DNA of 64,000 nucleotides from contig NZ_NFUR01000003.1 of the NCBI RefSeq assembly GCF_002127225.1, positions 496,001 through 560,000 of the forward strand, written 5' to 3'. Source of the DNA: Sphingomonas sp. IBVSS2 (GTDB lineage Bacteria; Pseudomonadota; Alphaproteobacteria; Sphingomonadales; Sphingomonadaceae). A model generated the notes under the pieces. That model searched no databases, was not told the origin of the DNA, and saw only the letters and a program-made list of their open reading frames with translations. This document shows, piece after piece, positions 26,740 through 35,990 of the stretch. The position numbers and the translations under genes are program-made. The first letter of the stretch is position 1; every line of letters starts with the position of its first letter.

Positions 26740-26768
26740 TTGTAGCGGATCGTCGCGGATCGCATTAG
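26740..26768 (+). promoter_or_regulatory. Promoter of tRNA-Ser
   Basis: TTGTAG (26740-26745), a 17-bp spacer and CATTAG (26763-26768) lie 15 bp upstream of the mature tRNA start, matching the TTGnnn-17-nATnAn pattern of other promoters in this window. Confidence 0.4.
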
Positions 26769-26783
26769 CGCAGGCATCGACGC

Positions 26784-26874
<91 letters not shown>

Positions 26875-26994
26875 TTTTTGCTTCAGGGCCCCGCACTGGC
26901 TTGGGGCGGCCGTTCGGCCTTGCAAGCCCGGACGGGTTCGAACCGTCTCCGCTTCGCTCCGCCACTTGCCGCCGCCATGCGGTGGAGGACAGGT

Positions 26995-27810
26995 TTAGCG
27001 TCCCGTCTTCTTGAGGAACCTGTCGGGTGGAAGGCCAACGGCCTGCTTGAACTGGTTCGTCATATGCGCCTGGTCGCTATAGCCGAGCTGCTGGGCGATC
27101 TCGGCCCATCCACCTTCATCCTTCCCCATGCGCATCGCGGACAGGGCACGTATCTGCCGCCTGATCCAGACCAGGCTGACGCCCACCGAGTCATGGAACA
27201 ATGCCTCCAACGTGCGAACGTTCAGCCCACATGCGCTGGCGATGGCGGAAATCGGGAGTTCCGGCTGCCCCCAGCACGTCTCGAGGATCCGCTCCACCAA
27301 ATCAGTCCTCGGCGCGCGATGAGTCGGCAGCTTCGCGATCGCTTCGAACAACTTTGTCGCGACGATGCCGAAATCGCTCCCCGACATGCATGATCGCGCC
27401 CATGCAGGATCCAGCGACAGGTGCACGGAATCCGCCGGCATCTCCAAATTCCTTATCCTGGCGACCGGATGCAGGGAAAAGGGGTGAAATCCGCCCGGCT
27501 TGAAGCGGAGCCCCGCAATACGGCCCGAGCCGGCCAGCACATGGCGTTGGCGCGCCGTTTTCACCCCCGCCACGAAGGCGCCTTCGCCCGTCAGCACCAA
27601 GTTGACGCAAGGCATGGCGACAATGTCCAGCGGCAGCGAGGTTTCCGGCGGGACGTTCCATTCGACGATCCAGAGATGATCCAGATAGGGCCGCAACGAC
27701 AATGGCGGTGAAAAGCGTTCCATCCGCAACGATCGCGGCCCGGAGGCTGGCTGCAATATCCCCTCATCCGTCGGGAACAGCGGCTCGGTTCGATCTGCGG
27801 AAATCTTCAA
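26995..27810 (-). CDS. AraC-family transcriptional regulator
   Basis: A 271-residue regulator. Residues about 30-150 form an unrecognised sensor domain with beta strands (LWIVEWNVPPETSLPLDIV, GLRFKPGGFHPF). The C-terminal AraC HTH pair begins near 185 (LPISAIASACGLNVRTLEALFHD) and continues with IAQQLGYSDQAHMTNQFKQAVG, the conserved second helix-turn-helix. It is divergent from the SRPBCC gene 59 bp away, its most likely target. The ligand is unknown. Confidence 0.88.
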   Translation of the reverse strand: MKISADRTEPLFPTDEGILQPASGPRSLRMERFSPPLSLRPYLDHLWIVEWNVPPETSLPLDIVAMPCVNLVLTGEGAFVAGVKTARQRHVLAGSGRIAGLRFKPGGFHPFSLHPVARIRNLEMPADSVHLSLDPAWARSCMSGSDFGIVATKLFEAIAKLPTHRAPRTDLVERILETCWGQPELPISAIASACGLNVRTLEALFHDSVGVSLVWIRRQIRALSAMRMGKDEGGWAEIAQQLGYSDQAHMTNQFKQAVGLPPDRFLKKTGR

Positions 27811-27869
27811 TACGCACCCCGGTGTTCGGCTTAACGGCGAATGGGCAGCCCGATCAGGAGAAGCAGCTG

Positions 27870-28307
27870 ATGCAATCGGTTTTCGAGATTGAAACGTCGC
27901 GGTCCATTCCCGTGTCGCCGGAAGCGGCCTGGCGCGCGCTCGTCGACCCCGAACAGATTCGGCAATACATGTTCGGAGCGCAGGTAGAAAGCTCGGGCGT
28001 CGTCGGCGGCCCCATTTCCTATCGCTACGAATGGGAAGGCAAAGTGTTCTTCGATCGCGGGACGATCACCACATTGGATCCGCCCCGCATGCTCGCCATG
28101 ACCGTGGCGCGGGAGAGCGACTCCGGGGAACCCGTGCCGGGCGGCCGCAACACGCTCGCATTCGAAGTTCGGCCCACACCCGACGGATGCCGTGTTCTCG
28201 TTCGGCAAGGCAACAATCCGAACCAGGAACTGGCCGACAGATCGAAGCAGAACTGGGATATCGTCCTGGGGCAGCTCGAGCGTTTCCTGACATCTACGCC
28301 CGAATAG
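27870..28307 (+). CDS. SRPBCC-family (AHSA1-like) protein
   Basis: A 145-residue START/Bet v1-fold protein. Its N-terminal strand IETSRSIPVSPEAAWRALVD, the YRYEWEGKVFFDRGTITTLDPP core and the C-terminal helix KQNWDIVLGQLERFL are typical of AHSA1-type SRPBCC proteins, which bind hydrophobic ligands. The start at 27870 follows AGGAG; longer reading into 27702 would overlap the divergent regulator. Likely controlled by the AraC protein. Confidence 0.8.
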   Translation: MQSVFEIETSRSIPVSPEAAWRALVDPEQIRQYMFGAQVESSGVVGGPISYRYEWEGKVFFDRGTITTLDPPRMLAMTVARESDSGEPVPGGRNTLAFEVRPTPDGCRVLVRQGNNPNQELADRSKQNWDIVLGQLERFLTSTPE

Positions 28308-28409
28308 CGAGCCGGAGGGTTGTGGCGTGAATCAGCGGCCTCTAACGTCGATATAGTGCCCATCATCGCCGGGCACGGGCCAGGGGACATGGGCCAGGGG
28401 GATATGAGC

Positions 28410-29141
28410 ATGTACACACGCTGGCTCGCAACGATCGCCGCCATCGCCCTGCTCGCGCCGGGCGCCGCCCTTGCCGGCCCCTGCGAGGACAAGGCCGCCT
28501 GGGCCGCCGCGGCCCAGCCCGAGATCGAGAAGGCCTTCGCGCTGATGAAGGCGCAGGACAAGCCCGGCTTCGCGGCCCTGCTCCCGACCCTGCAGAAGCG
28601 CTATGCGCCCCTCCCCGCAGCCATGCCAGCGCCCGAGCGCTGCGGCGATGAAGTGCGCGTCTATGACGAGCACCAGTATCTCGCCTATGCCGACGCCGCC
28701 AAAGCCGGCCGCGCGATCGACGGCTTCCCGGCCGGTTCCAATTTCGTGCTGACCAACCTCCATTATGCCGAGCTCGCCTATGCCGTCGGCTGGATCCAGT
28801 ACGAGATGGAGGATTATGCCGCCGCCAAGGCCAGCTACGCCAAGGGGCTGGCGATCGCGCCGAACCAGCACGACCTGGCCAAGGAATATGTCGCGACGCT
28901 GCTCAGCCTCTCCGCCTATGGCGAGATGGCGCCGTTCATCGACAAATTCCTTGCCGGCGACCGCGACATGGACGGCCCGGGCCGCGCCAATCTGATCGCG
29001 GCGAAGGGCATCGGCTTCATCGCGCTGGGCGACATGCCGAGCGCCGCCAATGCCGCGAACCAGGCCAAGGCGCTCGATCCGAACAACGAATATGCCGGCC
29101 TGGTGCTCAATCTCGTCGCGCAGAAGCAGAAGGCCAACTGA
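28410..29141 (+). CDS. Exported TPR-repeat protein
   Basis: A 243-residue protein. ATG 28410 is chosen over 28404 because AGGGGG lies 8 bp upstream and a clean signal peptide follows (MYTRWLATIAAIALLAPGAA, cleavage at LA-GP). The mature part is helical: an N-terminal domain with two cysteines (PCEDKAAW, ERCGDEV), and TPR-like repeats near residues 140-225 (YAVGWIQYEMEDYAAAKAS; AKGIGFIALGDMPSAANAA). A periplasmic scaffold role is likely. No partner gene is evident. Confidence 0.75.
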   Translation: MYTRWLATIAAIALLAPGAALAGPCEDKAAWAAAAQPEIEKAFALMKAQDKPGFAALLPTLQKRYAPLPAAMPAPERCGDEVRVYDEHQYLAYADAAKAGRAIDGFPAGSNFVLTNLHYAELAYAVGWIQYEMEDYAAAKASYAKGLAIAPNQHDLAKEYVATLLSLSAYGEMAPFIDKFLAGDRDMDGPGRANLIAAKGIGFIALGDMPSAANAANQAKALDPNNEYAGLVLNLVAQKQKAN

Positions 29142-29174
29142 GCGCCCGGCCGCTGGGCCGAGGCGCGCCGGGCG

Positions 29175-29699
29175 TCAGTTCCCCGGCATCACCTGCCATA
29201 TGGCGGAGGCAACCCCGCCGCCGCCCACGCTGAGCGGCGCGCTGCCTTCCTCGCCATCGATGCGCAACACCAGCATCGTGCTGAACGCGGAGCGGCGGAA
29301 GCGCGGTTTCCTGTAGTCGGAAAGTATGTCGTACACCGCCCAGCTGCCGCCCCGCGCGCTGGTCGCATCTGCACCGGTATCCAATGCCGCGAGATGCCGA
29401 AGCGGCCGGGCGCGCAATTCGGCGATCGAGAAATCGGTGGTGAGCCGGATCGGCTCCTGCGGCAGAGACGTGATAGGCAGCGTGCGAATCTCGCCACCCT
29501 CCAGTCCGCGATAGGCGATCGGCATGAAGGTCGTGGGCCGCGGGCGGACCAGCTTCCGGCCGGGGACCGTGCGCGCGACGCCATCGGCAGCGAGCAAAGC
29601 CCTGAGATTGGGGACGATCGGCAGGTCCTTCTCGCCCGCCATAGCCGTCATGGGCGCGGCACACGCCGCCGCGCAAAGCAGCAGACCCTTTATCATCAC
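29175..29699 (-). CDS. Exported protein of unknown function
   Basis: A 174-residue protein with a Sec signal peptide (MMIKGLLLCAAACAAPMTAM, cleavage after AMA) and a GGGGAAA ribosome-binding site. The mature part is beta-rich with no cysteine pair and ends in a Gly-rich strand (LSVGGGGVASAIWQV). No family recognised. Convergent with the TPR gene. Confidence 0.6.
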   Translation of the reverse strand: MMIKGLLLCAAACAAPMTAMAGEKDLPIVPNLRALLAADGVARTVPGRKLVRPRPTTFMPIAYRGLEGGEIRTLPITSLPQEPIRLTTDFSIAELRARPLRHLAALDTGADATSARGGSWAVYDILSDYRKPRFRRSAFSTMLVLRIDGEEGSAPLSVGGGGVASAIWQVMPGN

Positions 29700-29792
29700 C
29701 AGTTTCCCCAGCAGGTGAATTCGGGCGAGGATGTCCTATCTTGCGGTCGAACGCAATCGCACCGCGCCGCCTTTCGGCGCACGATGCCGTCG

Positions 29793-30128
29793 CTACGTCG
29801 TAAGTGTCTCGAAAGCTTCGGGAGTCAGCGCGGTCTGAAATTCGAGGCCGGCCTCGAAATCATTGGACCAGACGACGCGTGCCGCGACGTGCCCGATCCC
29901 CGGCAGCGCCAGCCAGATCATCGAACTGGCCTTGATCAGCGAATAGGTCTGGATGCGGGCGCCGTGCAGCGACACGTCGACCACCTTGCACAGCGCGCGA
30001 TCGAGGCCGCCCCGGCCGATCTTCGCGTCGAGCGACACGGGCGCGCGCATCGAACGCCGCCGGCCAAGCTCCTCGGCCGGTTCGAATTCCGCTGCGAATG
30101 CTCGTGCTGCGCTTGCCATGACAGGCAA
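29793..30128 (-). CDS. PilZ-domain protein
   Basis: A 111-residue single-domain protein with the c-di-GMP-binding pattern: RRRSMR (RxxxR, residues about 23-29) followed by strand KIGRGGLDRALCKVVDVSLHGA where D-x-S-x-x-G is the second motif, then a strand with WSNDFEAGLEF. Both parts of the PilZ signature are present, so c-di-GMP binding is plausible. No ribosome-binding site is clear; the alternative start is 3 codons in. Confidence 0.8.
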   Translation of the reverse strand: MPVMASAARAFAAEFEPAEELGRRRSMRAPVSLDAKIGRGGLDRALCKVVDVSLHGARIQTYSLIKASSMIWLALPGIGHVAARVVWSNDFEAGLEFQTALTPEAFETLTT

Positions 30129-30148
30129 GCTAGCCCTGGCTGGCTAAC

Positions 30149-30172
30149 GGCGCGTTAACGTCGTAACGCGCC
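30149..30172 (-). terminator. Hairpin after rpmE
   Basis: A 9-bp perfect stem GGCGCGTTA (30149-30157) with TAACGCGCC (30164-30172), loop of 6, 15 bp downstream of the rpmE stop on the minus strand. The following T-run is short. It lies 21 bp upstream of the PilZ start, so it may also serve as a regulatory site for that gene. Confidence 0.5.
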
Positions 30173-30186
30173 GAAAGCCCAGGGAA

Positions 30187-30417
30187 TTACTTCTTGCCGA
30201 GGTTGAGGCCGCCAAAGCGCTTGTTGAAGCGCGCGACCTGACCACCCTGATCGAGAAGACGCTGCGAACCACCGGTCCAGGCCGGATGCGCCAGCGGATC
30301 GATGTCGAGGGTCATCGTGTCGCCTTCCTTGCCCCAGGTGGAGCGGGTCTCGTACACGGTGCCGTCGGTCATCTGCACCTTGATCATGTGATAGTCGGGG
30401 TGAGTGTCTTTCTTCAC
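30187..30417 (-). CDS. rpmE: 50S ribosomal protein L31
   Basis: A 76-residue protein. The start is GTG at 30417 with AAGGA 7 bp upstream; the first residues are [15 protein letters not shown], the classical L31 N-terminus, followed by [12 protein letters not shown] and the HPAWTG...[17 protein letters not shown] core. The zinc CxxC motif is absent (zinc-independent, C-minus form). The promoter is at 30467-30495. Confidence 0.95.
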   Translation of the reverse strand: MKKDTHPDYHMIKVQMTDGTVYETRSTWGKEGDTMTLDIDPLAHPAWTGGSQRLLDQGGQVARFNKRFGGLNLGKK

Positions 30418-30466
30418 GTCGAATTCCTTGGAAAGCCGCCGGTTTCCGACCGGCAGCGGAGGCGCG

Positions 30467-30495
30467 CGCCTAGCAGAGAGCAGCGCGGGATGCAA
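30467..30495 (-). promoter_or_regulatory. Promoter of rpmE
   Basis: Minus strand -35 TTGCAT (30495-30490), 17-bp spacer, -10 TAGGCG (30472-30467), about 50 bp upstream of the GTG start. The same TTGnnn-17-TAnnnn pattern precedes pyrH, rpsB and icd. Confidence 0.45.
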
Positions 30496-30531
30496 CTTGG
30501 TGCCGAATTGCGGCCGCTTCCGCGCAAATTC

Positions 30532-30751
30532 GATTTTCACGCGAAGGCGCAAAGGCACGAAGAAGAAGGTTTTAGGTTCGCGCAGAGGCGCAGAGAGCGC
30601 CAAGGGGTTTCGCGCGCGATGCGCGATCACCCTCATTCTCCGGCGATTGAGGAAGGCCGCTATCGCGGCACACGCGAAATCGACTTCTCCGTGCTCTCTG
30701 CGCCTCTGCGCGAACGGAATCTTCGTGCCTTTGCGCCTTCGCGTGAAAATC
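30532..30751. repeat. Palindromic intergenic repeat element (MITE-like), about 220 bp
   Basis: Perfect terminal inverted repeats of 32 bp (30532-30563 and 30720-30751), with a second nested perfect inverted repeat of 23 bp (30576-30598 and 30693-30715). The core between 30599 and 30692 is unrelated spacer. The element sits between rpmE and fabZ and encodes no protein. The sequence type (GCGCAGAGGCGCAGAG and CTTTGCGCCTTCGCG) is a repeat I recognise from other proteobacterial intergenic regions. A transposase-dependent miniature element or REP-like repeat is likely. Confidence 0.75.
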
Positions 30752-30769
30752 AACAGGCGCGCCCATGGC

Positions 30770-31264
30770 TCACGCCGCGGGCGGATCCGCGATCATCGCG
30801 GTGAACTCGCATTCGGTGGCGACTTCGCCGTCGAGCAGCGCGCGGCCGGCGAACTTGCAGACCCGCGAACGCTTCTGGACGAACTCGACTTCGAGGCGAA
30901 GCAGGCAGCCGGGCTCGACCGGCTTGCGGAACTTCACCCCGTCGATCGACATGAAATAGACGAGCTTGCCCGAACCGGCGAGGCCGAGGCTCTCCACCGC
31001 CAGCACGCCCGCCGCCTGCGCCAGCGCCTCCACCTGGAGGACGCCGGGCATGATCGGCCTTCCCGGGAAATGCCCCTGGAAGAATTCCTCGTTCATGCTG
31101 ACCGCCTTGATCGCGACGATTCGCTGGTCGGGGACCAGCTCCTCGACGCGATCGACGAGCAGCATCGGGTAGCGATGCGGCAGCGCCGCCATCACCCGCT
31201 GAATGTTCAGCGGGCCCCCGGACTTCTCCGGAGCGGCGGCGGCTGCCGAAACGTCCTCGCTCAC
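30770..31264 (-). CDS. fabZ: 3-hydroxyacyl-ACP dehydratase FabZ
   Basis: A 164-residue hot-dog-fold enzyme of type II fatty acid synthesis. The start is GTG at 31264 (GTGAGCGAGG) and overlaps the OmpH stop by 4 bp (GTGA). The active-site His H65 is in [15 protein letters not shown] and Glu E79 in VEALAQAAG. Length fits FabZ. It closes the pyrH-to-fabZ cluster. The lpxD, lpxA and lpxB genes that usually flank fabZ are absent. Confidence 0.95.
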   Translation of the reverse strand: MSEDVSAAAAAPEKSGGPLNIQRVMAALPHRYPMLLVDRVEELVPDQRIVAIKAVSMNEEFFQGHFPGRPIMPGVLQVEALAQAAGVLAVESLGLAGSGKLVYFMSIDGVKFRKPVEPGCLLRLEVEFVQKRSRVCKFAGRALLDGEVATECEFTAMIADPPAA

Positions 31265-32019
31265 CGCGGCTCGGCGGGCTTGTTGCCGGCCGGCTTGGCA
31301 CCTGCGGGCGCGGCCGGCGCCGGCGCGGCACCCGCACCGCGCTGCTGCTGCTGCGCCGCTGCCTGGTAGGCGCGGATCTGCTCGATCTGGGCCAGCTGCT
31401 GCTGCATCGCCAGCGTCTCGCGCGCCGGCTGCCAATCGGCCGGCGCCTGGATGCTCACCGTCGGCACCGACTTGTCGAGCTCGGCGGTGATCGCGTCGCT
31501 GATATCGGCCGAATCGGGGGCGTACATGAAGACTTCCGGCGAGAGCACGACGCTGATCTTGCGCGCGGTGACGACGCGCAGCTGGGCGGGCTCATACTGG
31601 CGCAGGATCGATTCGATCGCGAACAGCTCGGCGCGGGCGGCCGGGTTGCTCAGCTTCTGGACGTCGGTGTTCGCCGCGTTCTGGATCGCCGCGATCTTGT
31701 CGAGCACCGGATTCTTGGCGGCCTGGGCAGCCTTGAGCTCGGCGTCGTCGACCTTCTTGTCCTTGTTGGTGTCGAGCTGCGCGAGAAGCGGCTCGGCTTC
31801 CTTCTGCGCGGCCTGACGACGGGCATTGATCTGGTCGAACGCCGCCTTGTAGGTCGTCTGGATCTGCTGCTGGGCGGCGGTGAACGCCTTGCTGGCGTCG
31901 ATGACGCGAACCGGGCTGGCGGTGGCGATGCCGTTGACCTGTGCGTGCGCGGGAGCCGCGACGACAAGCGCGGCGGGCGCCGCGAGCAGCGCGGCGAGAA
32001 TGCGCTTCTTGGTAATCAT
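31261..32019 (-). CDS. OmpH/Skp-family periplasmic chaperone
   Basis: A 252-residue periplasmic protein. A Sec signal peptide covers residues 1-26 ([18 protein letters not shown], cleavage at AHA-QV). The body is long, charged and helical ([40 protein letters not shown]), as in Skp. The C-terminus is an Ala/Pro/Gln-rich tail of about 50 residues. It lies directly downstream of bamA (its ATG overlaps the bamA stop by 1 bp), the normal position for skp, the holdase of outer-membrane proteins. Confidence 0.88.
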   Translation of the reverse strand: MITKKRILAALLAAPAALVVAAPAHAQVNGIATASPVRVIDASKAFTAAQQQIQTTYKAAFDQINARRQAAQKEAEPLLAQLDTNKDKKVDDAELKAAQAAKNPVLDKIAAIQNAANTDVQKLSNPAARAELFAIESILRQYEPAQLRVVTARKISVVLSPEVFMYAPDSADISDAITAELDKSVPTVSIQAPADWQPARETLAMQQQLAQIEQIRAYQAAAQQQQRGAGAAPAPAAPAGAKPAGNKPAEPR

Positions 32020-34787
32020 CAGAATTGAGTCCCTACGTTGAAGGTTACAAGCTTGGTGTCGTCGCCCTTGGCGTGGAGCAACGTCTTGGCCACATCGATA
32101 CGCAGCGGGCCGAAGGGCGAATTCCAGTTCACGCCGAAGCCGATCGACAGGCGCGGCGAAGCGGTGTCGCCGACATAGCGCTCGAAGAAGGGCGCGATCG
32201 GCTGGTTGGCGATGGCGTTGATCGAGGTACCGACGCACGGCGCGGTCGCGCTCGCCGAATAACCGACCTTGCAGGTGGTATAGAAGCCCGAATTGGTCGG
32301 GTCGGACGCACTCACGATGTAGAGCTGGTTGCCCGCCGAATCCTTGATGAAATTATCCTTGGGCAGCAGCGTTGGCGAACCGTCCTTGTTGTACAGCAGG
32401 TTGCCGTTGGTGTCCTTCGCCTGGGCGAACTCGATCGTCTTGCCCGGGCGGGTGATGTTGAACAGGCTGCCCGCCATGATGAAGATCGACGGGCGCAGGC
32501 CCATCTCGGCCGCGCCGGCGCCCAGCGGGATCTCCAGCTCGGCCTTGGTGAGGTAATAGGCCTTGCCGCCGATCGCGTCGTCGACGATCTGGTCGCGGTC
32601 GGTCACCAGCAGCTGGGTCCCCATGGTCGGGTCGCCGGTATAGTTGATGCGCTGGACGCGCGGGCCGACGCCGCGGATGTCGAAGCCGCGGAACTGCGGC
32701 TCGCCCAGATAGAACCGGTCGGTGATGCGCACCGGATCGATGCCCGGGCCGCTCGCCTTCTCCAGGCTGTGGATCAGGCCGCCCTCGACCGAAACCGAGG
32801 CGATGAAGCCACTGCCGACATTCCAATATTTGTCGGCATCCAGGCGCGCGCGCAGATAGCGCACGTCGCCGGCCAGGCCGGCGAAGTCGCCGCTGAGCGA
32901 CAGGCGCTGGCCGCGCGACGGGCGGATGCGGCTGTTCAGGCTGTCATAGGTCAGCGTCAGGCCGACCAGCGACGTGATGCGGTTGCCCACCGCCTCGCAA
33001 TAATAGCGGCCGGCCTTGAGCGGATCGCAGACACCGTTGGTGTAGAAGCTCGCCTTGTCGAGCGTCACATTGTCCTGGGCCAGATAATAGCGGCCCGACA
33101 GCGTCCAATATTCGGTCAGCGGTACGCCGGCCACGATCTGGAAGCCGGTCGAGACCTGGCTGTAGGTCGTCGAGCGGTCCGAACCGATATAGTTGAACGC
33201 GTTATAGTCGCGGCGGAAGATCGTGCCGCCCAGCGCGATGTTCTTGTCGAACAGATAGGGCTCGGTGAACCCCAGTTCCACCGACTTGGAATAAGTCGAA
33301 TAGTCGACCGAGGCGGACACCGTCTGGCCCATGCCGCGGAAGTTGCGCTGGCGGATCGAGGCCTGGAGGATGAACTGCTCGAGGCTCGAGAAGCCGGCCG
33401 ACAGCGTCAGCTCGCCATTGGCACGCTCTTCCACATTGGCCTTGAGCACGATGCGATCCGGCGCCGAGCCCTCGACACGCTCGATCTCGAACTTGTCCTG
33501 GAAATAGCCGAGCGAGTTGATGCGGTCCTGCGAGCGCTTGACCAGGAAGGTATTGAAGGCGTCGCCCTCGGCCACGCGGAATTCGCGGCGGATCACCTTG
33601 TCCTGGGTCTGGCGGTTGCCGGTGATGTCGATGCGCTCGATATAGGTGCGATTGGCTTCCGCGATGTGGAAGTTCATCGCCATGGTCAGCGTGTCCTTGT
33701 CACGCTGGAACTCGGGGCGCACATCGGCAAAGGCATAGCCCGCAATGCCGGCGGTCTCGCTCAGCTGCTCAACCGTGTCTTCCACGGCCTTGGCGTTGTA
33801 CCAGTCGCCTTCCTTGATGCTCAGCGCGGCGGCGAGCTTCTTGTCGTCGAAGTCGCGGATCGCGCTGTCGACGCTCACCGGGCCGAACTTGTAGCGCGGG
33901 CCTTCCTCCACCACGTAAGTGATGATGAAGTCCTTCTTGTCCGGCGTCAGCTCGGCCACGGCCGAGATCACGCGGAAATCGGCATAGCCGTTGGTCAGGT
34001 AGAATTGGCGGAGCTTCTGCTGGTCATAGGCCAGGCGATCCTGGTCGTAGCTCGTGTTCGAGCTCATCAGGTGCGTGAGGCTCGCCACCTTGGTCGCCAT
34101 CTCGCCGCGCAGCTTGCCGTCGGAGAACACGGTATTGCCGATGATGTTGATCTGGCGGACCTTGGACTTGGGCCCTTCATGGACTTCGAAGATCACGTCG
34201 ACGCGATTCTGGTCGAGGCTGACCATCTTCGGCTCGACCACGGCGGCGAACCGGCCCTGGCGGCGATAGAGCTCGATGATGCGCGCCACGTCGGCGCGCA
34301 CGGCCGTGCGGGTGAAGATCTGGCGCGGCGCCAGCTTCACTTCCTTCTTGATCTTGTCTTCCTTGAGCCGCTTGTTGCCCTCGTAGATCACGCGGTTGAT
34401 CACCGGGTTCTCCCGGATGCGGATCACCAGGTCGCCGGTCTCGACGCCTTCGATCGTCACATCGGCGAGCAGCTCGGACGCGAGCAGGTCCTTGATCGCC
34501 TGGTCGATCGTCTCGTTGGTATAGGCGTCGCCCACGCGCAGGCGGGTGTAGCTCATCACCGTCTCGGACTCGATGCGCTGCGAGCCCTGGACGCGGATCG
34601 ACTTGATCGTGCGCGTCACCGGGGCGGGAACAGCGGGAGCCGGAGCGGCCTGCGCTGCCGGGGGCGTGGCGGCCGGAGCCGTCTGGGGCGCAGTCTGTGC
34701 GGCCGCCATGCCCGAGAGCATCGTGCCCGCGAGGAGGGTCGCCGTGGCGCGCGCGCCGATTTTCGTTGCCTTGATCGCAGTCACCAT
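32019..34787 (-). CDS. bamA: Outer membrane protein assembly factor BamA
   Basis: A 922-residue Omp85 protein. The start ATG at 34787 is chosen because GGGGTGGG is just upstream and a signal peptide follows (MVTAIKATKIGARATATLLA, cleavage at AAA-QT). Five POTRA domains fill about 60-450 (starts such as RTIKSIRVQGSQRIE and YIERIDITGNRQTQDK), then the 16-stranded barrel with FRGFDIRGVGPR (RGF motif of loop 6) near 690. The C-terminus ends VGTQF with the terminal Phe needed for outer-membrane insertion. It inserts beta-barrel proteins. Confidence 0.96.
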   Translation of the reverse strand: MVTAIKATKIGARATATLLAGTMLSGMAAAQTAPQTAPAATPPAAQAAPAPAVPAPVTRTIKSIRVQGSQRIESETVMSYTRLRVGDAYTNETIDQAIKDLLASELLADVTIEGVETGDLVIRIRENPVINRVIYEGNKRLKEDKIKKEVKLAPRQIFTRTAVRADVARIIELYRRQGRFAAVVEPKMVSLDQNRVDVIFEVHEGPKSKVRQINIIGNTVFSDGKLRGEMATKVASLTHLMSSNTSYDQDRLAYDQQKLRQFYLTNGYADFRVISAVAELTPDKKDFIITYVVEEGPRYKFGPVSVDSAIRDFDDKKLAAALSIKEGDWYNAKAVEDTVEQLSETAGIAGYAFADVRPEFQRDKDTLTMAMNFHIAEANRTYIERIDITGNRQTQDKVIRREFRVAEGDAFNTFLVKRSQDRINSLGYFQDKFEIERVEGSAPDRIVLKANVEERANGELTLSAGFSSLEQFILQASIRQRNFRGMGQTVSASVDYSTYSKSVELGFTEPYLFDKNIALGGTIFRRDYNAFNYIGSDRSTTYSQVSTGFQIVAGVPLTEYWTLSGRYYLAQDNVTLDKASFYTNGVCDPLKAGRYYCEAVGNRITSLVGLTLTYDSLNSRIRPSRGQRLSLSGDFAGLAGDVRYLRARLDADKYWNVGSGFIASVSVEGGLIHSLEKASGPGIDPVRITDRFYLGEPQFRGFDIRGVGPRVQRINYTGDPTMGTQLLVTDRDQIVDDAIGGKAYYLTKAELEIPLGAGAAEMGLRPSIFIMAGSLFNITRPGKTIEFAQAKDTNGNLLYNKDGSPTLLPKDNFIKDSAGNQLYIVSASDPTNSGFYTTCKVGYSASATAPCVGTSINAIANQPIAPFFERYVGDTASPRLSIGFGVNWNSPFGPLRIDVAKTLLHAKGDDTKLVTFNVGTQF

Positions 34788-34856
34788 CCCACCCCAGTCG
34801 GAATCAAAATACCCGGCCGTCAGCCACGCGGCTTGCACCGCCCTGCACGAACCACA

Positions 34857-35990
34857 TCAGCCGATCAACCCGGCCAGACTTCTCCACACGCCGAACGCGC
34901 CGAGATCGTTGAACGTAACGAACAGCATGAGCGCGAGAATTGCGACCAAACCGCCACGATAGGCCCATTCCATCACCTGCGGCTCCACCGGGCGGCGGCG
35001 AACGGCTTCCACTGCGTAGAACAGAAGATGGCCGCCATCCAGCACCGGGACTGGCAACAGGTTGATGAATCCCAGATTAATCGAAATCAGCGCGATCAGA
35101 TACACCAGTTCGAGCGGTCCCATCGCGAGACTCTGGCCCGAAACCTGGGCGATCTTCAGCGGCCCGCCCAGTTCGCTCACGGGAATGCGGCCGAGAATGA
35201 TGCGCTTCAGCCCTTCCACCGTGGTGCGCACGATGTCGATGGTCTGCGTCAGTCCCACCACCGGCGCTTCCCAGAGCGCCACCGGCTGCATCACCGGCCT
35301 GACGCCGTAGAAGCCGAGCACGCCGCGCGTGGAGATGTTGCCGAAGCGATCCTTTTCCTTGAGCGTGCCGATCGTGGCGGCGACGCTGCGCTCCTGCCCG
35401 CCCCGCTCGAAGGCGATCGTCACGGTCTCGCCGGCACGCAGCGCGGTGAAGAGCTGGAGATCACGGAAATCGTCGATCCGCCGCCCGTCGAGCGTGGTGA
35501 TCCGGTCGCCCGCCTGCAGCCCCGCATGCGCCGCGGCCCCGGCCGGATCGACCTGGCCGACCACGGGCGGCGTGACATTCTGTCCGAACGCGACCGCGAA
35601 GGCGCCCAGAATCGCGATCGCGACGAGGAAGTTCATGATGGGCCCGGCGGCGACGATGATCGCGCGTTGCCAAAGCGGCTTGGCCTGGAAGGTCTGCGCG
35701 CGCTGCTGCGCCGGCAGCGAAAGCCATTCGGGCGAAGGCTGGCTGGCCGGGTTCATGTCGCCCGCGAAGCGAACATAGCCGCCCAGGGGCAGCCAGCCGA
35801 ACTTCCACCGGGTTCCGCGCCGGTCGGTGAAGCCCGCCACCTCGCGGCCGAAGCCGATCGAGAACTCCTCGGCCTTCACGCCGAACCAGCGGCCGGCAAG
35901 GTAATGGCCCAGCTCGTGCAGGAACACGAGCGGCCCCAGCACCAGCATGAATGCGAATATGGTGACCAGGATGCCGGGATTTTGAATCAA
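34857..35990 (-). CDS. rseP: RIP metalloprotease RseP (site-2 protease)
   Basis: A 377-residue inner-membrane zinc protease of family M50. HELGH at 25-29 in the first membrane helix binds zinc; the NLLPVPVLDGGH motif at 310-321 supplies the third ligand. A PDZ domain lies at about 142-215 with GLQAGDRITTLDG. In E. coli it cleaves RseA. The start overlaps dxr by 4 bp, and bamA follows 69 bp on. One PDZ domain is seen instead of two; the length is somewhat short for E. coli RseP (450). Confidence 0.95.
   Translation of the reverse strand: MIQNPGILVTIFAFMLVLGPLVFLHELGHYLAGRWFGVKAEEFSIGFGREVAGFTDRRGTRWKFGWLPLGGYVRFAGDMNPASQPSPEWLSLPAQQRAQTFQAKPLWQRAIIVAAGPIMNFLVAIAILGAFAVAFGQNVTPPVVGQVDPAGAAAHAGLQAGDRITTLDGRRIDDFRDLQLFTALRAGETVTIAFERGGQERSVAATIGTLKEKDRFGNISTRGVLGFYGVRPVMQPVALWEAPVVGLTQTIDIVRTTVEGLKRIILGRIPVSELGGPLKIAQVSGQSLAMGPLELVYLIALISINLGFINLLPVPVLDGGHLLFYAVEAVRRRPVEPQVMEWAYRGGLVAILALMLFVTFNDLGAFGVWRSLAGLIG

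Noticed and set aside
26931..26947. A second functional tRNA gene
   Set aside because: Only a T-arm-like hairpin is present; acceptor, D- and anticodon stems are lacking.
30187..30753. A 188-residue protein including rpmE
   Set aside because: The N-terminal half is translated from the inverted-repeat element; L31 starts at GTG 30417 with its own ribosome-binding site.
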